DNA of 8,430 bases. Origin: an uncultured Oscillospiraceae bacterium (GTDB taxonomy: Bacteria > Bacillota > Clostridia > Oscillospirales > Oscillospiraceae). Of the stretch, positions 4,924 through 8,430 are shown piece by piece (the first letter of the stretch is position 1; the number at the start of each line of letters is the position of its first letter). The stretch spans positions 3,555-11,984 of the forward strand of contig CAJOCV010000075.1 of the NCBI GenBank assembly GCA_905233785.1, given 5' to 3'. The notes beneath the pieces are model-generated. The model did no database searches. It had not been told where the DNA came from and saw only the letters and a list, made by a program, of their open reading frames with translations. The position numbers were made by a program, and so were the translations under genes.

Positions 4924-7232
4924 TATCCAAAGATAATGGATGCGCTGCCATCGCCGGTGTCGCCGCCGATGCTGTAATCGTTGCCGGTGCTGTTGTCCGG
5001 GAGGGTGACCGTAGCGCCGCCGTTGTTGCCGGGGTTTACGGTGACGCCGTTGTTGCCGGGATTTACGGTAATGCCGTTGTTTGCCGTGCCGCCGTTTTCC
5101 ACGGTGTAGGAGTTGCCGTTGTCATCCACGACGACGGTGCTGCCGCCGCTGTCGCCGGTGTTGTAGTACTCGTTCTCCTGGAAGTTGCGCAGGAAGATCC
5201 CGGTGTCGGGGGCGAGGTAGGGATAGGTGAAATCGCGCCACTCCAGCCCCTCGTGTACAGGCGCCATGACCTTGCGCCAGAGCTGCGCGGCGGGGTTGCC
5301 GCCGAGGTTGATGCGTTCGGGCGTGTCAAAGCCCGTCCAGACCACAGCCACATAATAGGGGGTGCAGCCGGCAAACCACCGATCCTTATAGTCGCCGGAG
5401 GTGCCGGTCTTGCCCGCGACGGGCATGCTGTAAAGCCTTGCCTCCTGACCGGTGCCCTCCTCGACGCCCTTTTTCATCATCCAGGTCATGCAGTAAGCCG
5501 TGTTAGGCGCGAAGGCCTGGCTGGTCTTGGGCTCATTATTGAGCACGACGTTGCCGCGGGAATCCGTGACCATGGTGTAGGTGCGGCTCTCGGTAAAGAC
5601 GCCGTCGTTGACCAGCGCGCAGTAGGCGGCCGCCATTTCCCGCACGGAGACGCCGTTGGTGAGCTGCCCCAGCGCCATGGGAGAATAGGAAGCGTCGTCC
5701 GGAACCAGGCTTGTAAAGCCCAGGCGCTCGGTCAGGTAATTGTATGCCGTCTGGGGCGTGAGCTTGTCGATGATCTGTGCCGCCACCGTGTTGAGCGACC
5801 ACTTGAGCGCCTGATAGATGGTCACCAGGCCGTAGTTTTCATAGCTGTCGTTGTGAGGGTACCAGTCCGTACCGCTCAGGTGGAGATTGGGGGAATCGTT
5901 CACCATGGTGTCCGGCGTGATGAGTCCCTCGTTGATGGCGGGGGCATAGGAGGCCAGAGGCTTGATGGACGAGCCGGGAGAGCGCGTTGCGCCGCCGTAG
6001 TCGAAGCCGTTGACCGACACGGGAACCGCGCGATTGAGCTCGAAGCTGCGGGTCTTGGCGCCGACGCCGCCCTCGAGCGCGAGGATACGCCCGTCATAGG
6101 GGTTCATGATGACGATGGCGCTCTGCAGCTGCTGGGCGCTGCCGGTGCGGGGCAGGTTCGCGGTATCCTGATAAATGGAGTCCGCGATGGATTGAATGTT
6201 CGCGTCCTGGCAGCAGTAGATCTGGTAGCCGCCGTTGAAGAGAAGCGTGCGCGCCGCCTGCTGGCTGATGCCCTTGGCCGCCATCAAATCGCGCATCACG
6301 TCGTAGATGACCACTTCTTCGTAGTACGAGTAGACCGTGCCGGTATTCTGCGTGCCGGGGGTATAGCTGAAGTGCAGCTCCTCCGCCACCGCGTCCTGCC
6401 AGGTCTGGTAGTCGATATAGCCCTGCTCGTACATCTCGCGCAGGATGATCTCCTGCCGCTGCTTGTTGTTGTCCTCGTTATAGAAGGGGTCGTAGTAGGT
6501 GGGCATGTTGGTGATGCCCACGATGGCGGCGGATTCCGCCAGCGTCAGCTCCGACACGTCCTTGCCGAAATAGGTGTGCGCCGCGGCCTGTACGCCGTAG
6601 CAGCCCTCCCCGAAGTACACGGCATTGAGATAATGCTCTATGATCTCCTGCTTGCTGTACTTCTTCTCCAGCTCCAACGCGCCGAAGATTTCCGACAGCT
6701 TGCGCTGGATGGTGATCTCGTCCTTGCCGGTCAGGTTCTTGATGAGCTGCTGTGTGATGGTGGAGCCGCCGGAGCCGGTCTCCATGCGGGCAAACATCTC
6801 CACAAAGGCGCCGGAGGTGCGGTACCAGTCCACGCCCTTGTGATCGTAAAAATGCTTGTCCTCAATGGCCACCAGCGCCTGCTGCATATGCTCGGGAATA
6901 TCCTCTATATCCACCCAGATGCGTTTGTATTTCCCGGCCAGTGTTTTGAGCTGCTGCCATTCCCCGGCGGAATTCTGATACCAGATGGTGCTGGATTCCG
7001 AAAGTTGGAAATCCTCCAGCGAGAGATCCATGCTTGGCGTCAGGAAGTTTTTCACATAGTAAGCGAAGATGCAGGCAAACAACAGCCCCGCGACCAGCAG
7101 GATCAGCAGGATCGAACCGAAGACCTTAAAAACAGAGCCGACGACAGAGGAAGTCACATCCACGGTGACGCCCGCGGCCTTCAAGGCCATGCGCAGTCCC
7201 TTGGGCATACGATCGCTCCGGTTTTCCTTCAT
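4923..7232 (-). CDS. class A penicillin-binding protein (PBP1A type)
   Basis: This 769-residue bifunctional enzyme polymerises lipid II into glycan strands and crosslinks the stem peptides at the outer face of the membrane. A short basic cytoplasmic N-terminus precedes one membrane helix (about 34-60). The GT51 glycosyltransferase domain follows, with E124 in AIEDKHFYDHKGVD, the GGSTITQQL motif (about 155-163), and RKLSEIFGALELE with its conserved Glu. The transpeptidase domain has catalytic S421 in SSIK (421-424), SLN (479-481) and KTG (608-610), all intact. The tail after about residue 690 is Gly/Asn/Thr-rich and holds a tandem NNG(I/V)TVNPG repeat. The ATG at 7232 is chosen over an in-frame ATG at 7286, because only it has a GGGAGGTG (7251-7244) upstream, although the 11-base spacing is long. 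It is divergent from the BofC-like gene. Confidence 0.96.
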   Translation of the reverse strand: MKENRSDRMPKGLRMALKAAGVTVDVTSSVVGSVFKVFGSILLILLVAGLLFACIFAYYVKNFLTPSMDLSLEDFQLSESSTIWYQNSAGEWQQLKTLAGKYKRIWVDIEDIPEHMQQALVAIEDKHFYDHKGVDWYRTSGAFVEMFARMETGSGGSTITQQLIKNLTGKDEITIQRKLSEIFGALELEKKYSKQEIIEHYLNAVYFGEGCYGVQAAAHTYFGKDVSELTLAESAAIVGITNMPTYYDPFYNEDNNKQRQEIILREMYEQGYIDYQTWQDAVAEELHFSYTPGTQNTGTVYSYYEEVVIYDVMRDLMAAKGISQQAARTLLFNGGYQIYCCQDANIQSIADSIYQDTANLPRTGSAQQLQSAIVIMNPYDGRILALEGGVGAKTRSFELNRAVPVSVNGFDYGGATRSPGSSIKPLASYAPAINEGLITPDTMVNDSPNLHLSGTDWYPHNDSYENYGLVTIYQALKWSLNTVAAQIIDKLTPQTAYNYLTERLGFTSLVPDDASYSPMALGQLTNGVSVREMAAAYCALVNDGVFTESRTYTMVTDSRGNVVLNNEPKTSQAFAPNTAYCMTWMMKKGVEEGTGQEARLYSMPVAGKTGTSGDYKDRWFAGCTPYYVAVVWTGFDTPERINLGGNPAAQLWRKVMAPVHEGLEWRDFTYPYLAPDTGIFLRNFQENEYYNTGDSGGSTVVVDDNGNSYTVENGGTANNGITVNPGNNGVTVNPGNNGGATVTLPDNSTGNDYSIGGDTGDGSASIIFG
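5026..5079. repeat. 27-base tandem repeat in the PBP tail
   Basis: Two adjacent 27-base units, 5026-5052 and 5053-5079, differ at only two bases. They encode NNG(I/V)TVNPG twice in the C-terminal tail of the penicillin-binding protein. The reading frame is kept, so copy number could vary without breaking the protein. Confidence 0.8.
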
Positions 7233-7267
7233 ATCGCGTGAAACACCTCCCTTGCGCGGTGATTGAA

Positions 7268-7296
7268 AGTAGAAACAGTATACCACATCATGTCAA
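7268..7296 (-). promoter_or_regulatory. probable promoter of the penicillin-binding protein gene
   Basis: On the minus strand TGGTATACT (7285-7277) is an extended -10 with 5 of 6 matches. A perfect TTGACA (7296-7291) lies only 8 bases above that box, but it is 17 bases above a weaker TCTACT (7273-7268). Either the extended -10 alone, or TTGACA with TCTACT, could drive the gene. The start would fall within about 35 bases of the ribosome binding site. Confidence 0.55.
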
Positions 7297-7357
7297 CCAT
7301 CGGGGGCAAATTTAGGAAAATTTAAGAACCATTTACAAATTGCCCGCTTCCCTCTGA

Positions 7358-7388
7358 GAATATTTTCCCAAAAAGCAGGAAAAATATC
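7358..7388. repeat. imperfect AT-rich inverted repeat in the divergent gap
   Basis: TTTTCC (7363-7368) pairs with GGAAAA (7378-7383). After a one-base bulge, three more A-T pairs extend the stem. It lies 29 bases before the start of the BofC-like gene, in the AT-rich gap between two divergent genes, where an operator or promoter structure is possible. No clear -35/-10 pair for the + strand gene was found; TTTACA at 7332-7337 is the best -35 candidate and lacks a well-placed partner. Confidence 0.3.
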
Positions 7389-7416
7389 ACAAAAATGCAA
7401 AACGGAGGATTGAAAA

Positions 7417-7758
7417 ATGGGATTGAGACTGCGCATTGCGCTTTTAATGCTGCTTGCTGCCGCGGCGGCCTTCACCGGCGCGGAGGCCTGGCGCGGACTG
7501 GGGACGCCGGAAGACCGGAGCCTTCCCCACGAAATTTATGACAGCTACGCCGCGCGCGCGGAGAGCGCGCTATACTATCTGCGCGAAAGCGGCGGCTACG
7601 TGGCCGTGTATGAGACAGCGCGCAGCCGGGAACCCCTGCGCGTGACGAAGATCGAGCTTCGCTGTCTGCGCAATGCCGACCGCGCCATGGTGCAGGCCGG
7701 GATCCCGGTGCTGTCCCGGCAGGAGCTTCTGCTCTTGCTGGAAGACCTTGGATCGTAA
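7417..7758 (+). CDS. BofC C-terminal-like small secreted or anchored protein
   Basis: This is a 113-residue protein. Residues 5-24 are a hydrophobic, Ala-rich signal peptide or membrane anchor (possible cleavage after GAEA). The C-terminal half, YYLRESGGYVAVYE (53-66) then VTKIELRCLRNADRAMVQAGIPV and the closing SRQELLLLLEDLGS, follows the pattern of the BofC C-terminal domain (Y-L-x-x-G-x-x-A-V-Y, T-x-I, L-x-x-x-D, G-I-x-V, E-L-x-x-L-L-E-D-x-x-S). In Bacillus subtilis BofC sits in the forespore intermembrane space and restrains the SpoIVB protease. Short clostridial proteins with this domain are widespread and largely uncharacterised, so a sporulation role is inference. GGAGG (7404-7408) lies 8 bases before the ATG. 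It diverges from the penicillin-binding protein gene. Confidence 0.72.
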   Translation: MGLRLRIALLMLLAAAAAFTGAEAWRGLGTPEDRSLPHEIYDSYAARAESALYYLRESGGYVAVYETARSREPLRVTKIELRCLRNADRAMVQAGIPVLSRQELLLLLEDLGS

Positions 7759-7802
7759 GCGGATGCTTCAAAAATTGATAGCTCTCGATTGATAGATTTA
7801 TA

Positions 7803-7831
7803 TTGATTTCTTGACGAACTTGGGTTACAAT
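7803..7831 (+). promoter_or_regulatory. probable sigma-A promoter of the DUF1292 gene
   Basis: TTGATT (7803-7808) lies 17 bases before TACAAT (7826-7831, 5 of 6 to consensus). The start would be near 7838, about 10 bases before AGGAGGT. The flanking gap 7759-7859 is AT-rich compared with the genes and holds two copies of TTGATAG but no terminator for the BofC-like gene. Confidence 0.6.
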
Positions 7832-7859
7832 AGCGACAGTGAAAACAGGAGGTACGGAT

Positions 7860-8144
7860 ATGAGCGAGGAATTCGGCAGCGATTTCATCACCATCATTGA
7901 TGACGACGGCCAGGAGTTTGAGCTTGAGGTGCTGGACACCATGGATTATAACGGAGAGACCTATATGGCCTTTCTGCCCGCCGATATGGATGAAAACGAC
8001 CCGGATTATGGCATCATCATCCTGCGCGCTGTTCTGGATGAAAACGGGGATGAGGTTTACGAGTCCATTGACGATGAGGCGCAGCTCCAGGATGTGTACG
8101 AGCACTTCATGGTCCTGCTCTTTGATGACGAGGAGGAGGAATAA
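7860..8144 (+). CDS. DUF1292 (YrzB-family) protein
   Basis: This 94-residue, very acidic cytoplasmic protein is of the DUF1292 family, which in Firmicutes is commonly found near the ruvX-like (yrrK) gene and has no known function. Family features are FITIIDDDGQEFELEVLDTMDYNGETYMAFLP, then IIILRAV and a closing acidic tail (DDEEEE). The start is set at 7860 because GGAGG (7848-7852) lies 7 bases upstream; an in-frame ATG at 7839 would fall at the predicted transcription start and has no binding site. It appears to be a single-gene transcript leading into the downstream structured RNA. Confidence 0.9.
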   Translation: MSEEFGSDFITIIDDDGQEFELEVLDTMDYNGETYMAFLPADMDENDPDYGIIILRAVLDENGDEVYESIDDEAQLQDVYEHFMVLLFDDEEEE

Positions 8145-8171
8145 GCTTCCCTCCCCCGGCATAAACTGAAT

Positions 8172-8377
8172 ACAAAGTTCTGCGGTGTGCGTGTATGCCT
8201 CTCGGGGCATGGCGGCTCATTAAACCCACATCTCTCATAAGGGATGCCGATTTGAATCTGCGGATTGCAGGCCTCCCGACTCCATGTCGGACGTTGGAAG
8301 CAGCGAAACAGAACTTAGGCGACCCACCTGCCCTCTCGTGCAGGTTATAATTGGGCCGGCACGGCATGCGCGGACTG
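8172..8377 (+). ncRNA. ssrS: probable 6S RNA
   Basis: About 205 bases without an ORF can fold as a closed rod. AGTTC-GCG-TGTGC-GTG, starting at 8176, pairs with CAC-GCATG-CGC-GGACT, ending at 8376, with single-base bulges. The 5' end TTCTGCGGTGTGCGT resembles the 5' region of 6S RNAs (compare CTTGCGATGTTCGC in Escherichia coli). The 3' half has GGAAGC, then GACCCACC and a hairpin ACCTGC/GCAGGT (8326-8331 with 8340-8345), placed like the hairpin of the 6S central bubble. 6S RNA binds the housekeeping RNA polymerase and mimics an open promoter in stationary phase. An intrinsic terminator follows at once on the + strand, which fixes the orientation. Ends are approximate; no good promoter is seen (weak TAAACT at 8162). 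Another structured RNA class is the alternative. Confidence 0.68.
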
Positions 8378-8406
8378 CTCCCCCGGGGAAACCCGGGGGA
8401 GTTTTT
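8378..8406 (+). terminator. intrinsic terminator of the 6S-like RNA
   Basis: CTCCCCCGGG (8378-8387) and CCCGGGGGAG (8392-8401) form a perfect 10-bp stem closed by a GAAA loop and followed by TTTTT (8402-8406). The T tract exists only on the + strand. Confidence 0.95.
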
Positions 8407-8414
8407 ACTACAAC

Positions 8415-8430
8415 GGAGTCCCCTTTGGGG
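8415..8430. repeat. incomplete hairpin at the window end
   Basis: GGAGTCCCC (8415-8423), a TTT loop and GGGG (8427-8430) begin a stem that is cut by the window edge. It may open another hairpin element like the GTCCCC/GGGGAC one at 136-150. Confidence 0.35.

Noticed and set aside
4772..4951. N-terminal extension of the 93-residue protein from an ATG at 4951
   Set aside because: It overlaps the end of the penicillin-binding protein gene, the inverted repeat and a near-consensus promoter; the TTG start has an ideal ribosome binding site.
5253..7241. 662-codon open frame on the + strand opposite the penicillin-binding protein gene
   Set aside because: It is fully antisense to a gene with all catalytic motifs; long reverse frames are expected in GC-rich coding DNA, and its product shows no recognisable domain.
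7282..7831. TTGAC boxes only 8-9 bases upstream of -10 boxes at both the PBP and DUF1292 genes, as a shared unusual promoter class
   Set aside because: Only two cases, and both can be read as normal 17-base-spaced promoters with other boxes; coincidence is likely.
8172..8377. Signal recognition particle RNA, because of GGAAGCAGC at 8296-8304
   Set aside because: The rest of the SRP domain IV motif (GGTC/GGCC just before, symmetric loop) is missing, and the overall fold is different.

Overview
The window looks like chromosomal DNA from a GC-rich, spore-forming, Gram-positive clostridium, probably of the Oscillospirales group. The basis is GC-rich third codon positions, strong GGAGG-type ribosome binding sites, sigma-A promoters in AT-rich gaps, a DUF1292 gene, a BclA-like surface protein, a BofC-like small protein and a Firmicutes-style 6S-like RNA. 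The assignment to a group is inference; no marker gene is present.

Layout. Positions 1-230 hold hairpins and a MITE-like inverted repeat with arms built of 7-base units. Positions 231-2217 (+) carry three genes joined by ATGA overlaps: a DUF1643 protein, a Nit2/omega-amidase-type carbon-nitrogen hydrolase and a Nudix hydrolase. The last stop codon lies inside a second 7-base tandem repeat. Positions 2292-2834 (+) encode a protein with a BclA-like C-terminal domain and only a vestige of a collagen stalk. It converges on the next gene across a strong two-way terminator.

Positions 2886-7232 (-) form a cell-wall block. In transcription order it contains a class A penicillin-binding protein, an unrecognised 93-residue protein with a TTG start and its own promoter, and a secreted three-SH3b NlpC/P60 peptidoglycan hydrolase. 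Divergent from it on the + strand are a BofC-like secreted or anchored protein (7417-7758), a DUF1292 protein (7860-8144) and a structured RNA that I read as 6S RNA (about 8172-8377), closed by a textbook terminator.

Working together: the minus-strand block covers peptidoglycan synthesis and remodelling. The first operon looks like a metabolite or nucleotide clean-up set. The 6S-like RNA would act on RNA polymerase in stationary phase. I see no phage, CRISPR, transposase or defence system. The least explained items are the heptamer elements on both sides of the first operon, the overlap-coupled DUF1643-Nit2-Nudix operon, the 93-residue protein, and the inverted repeat directly after the penicillin-binding protein stop codon.
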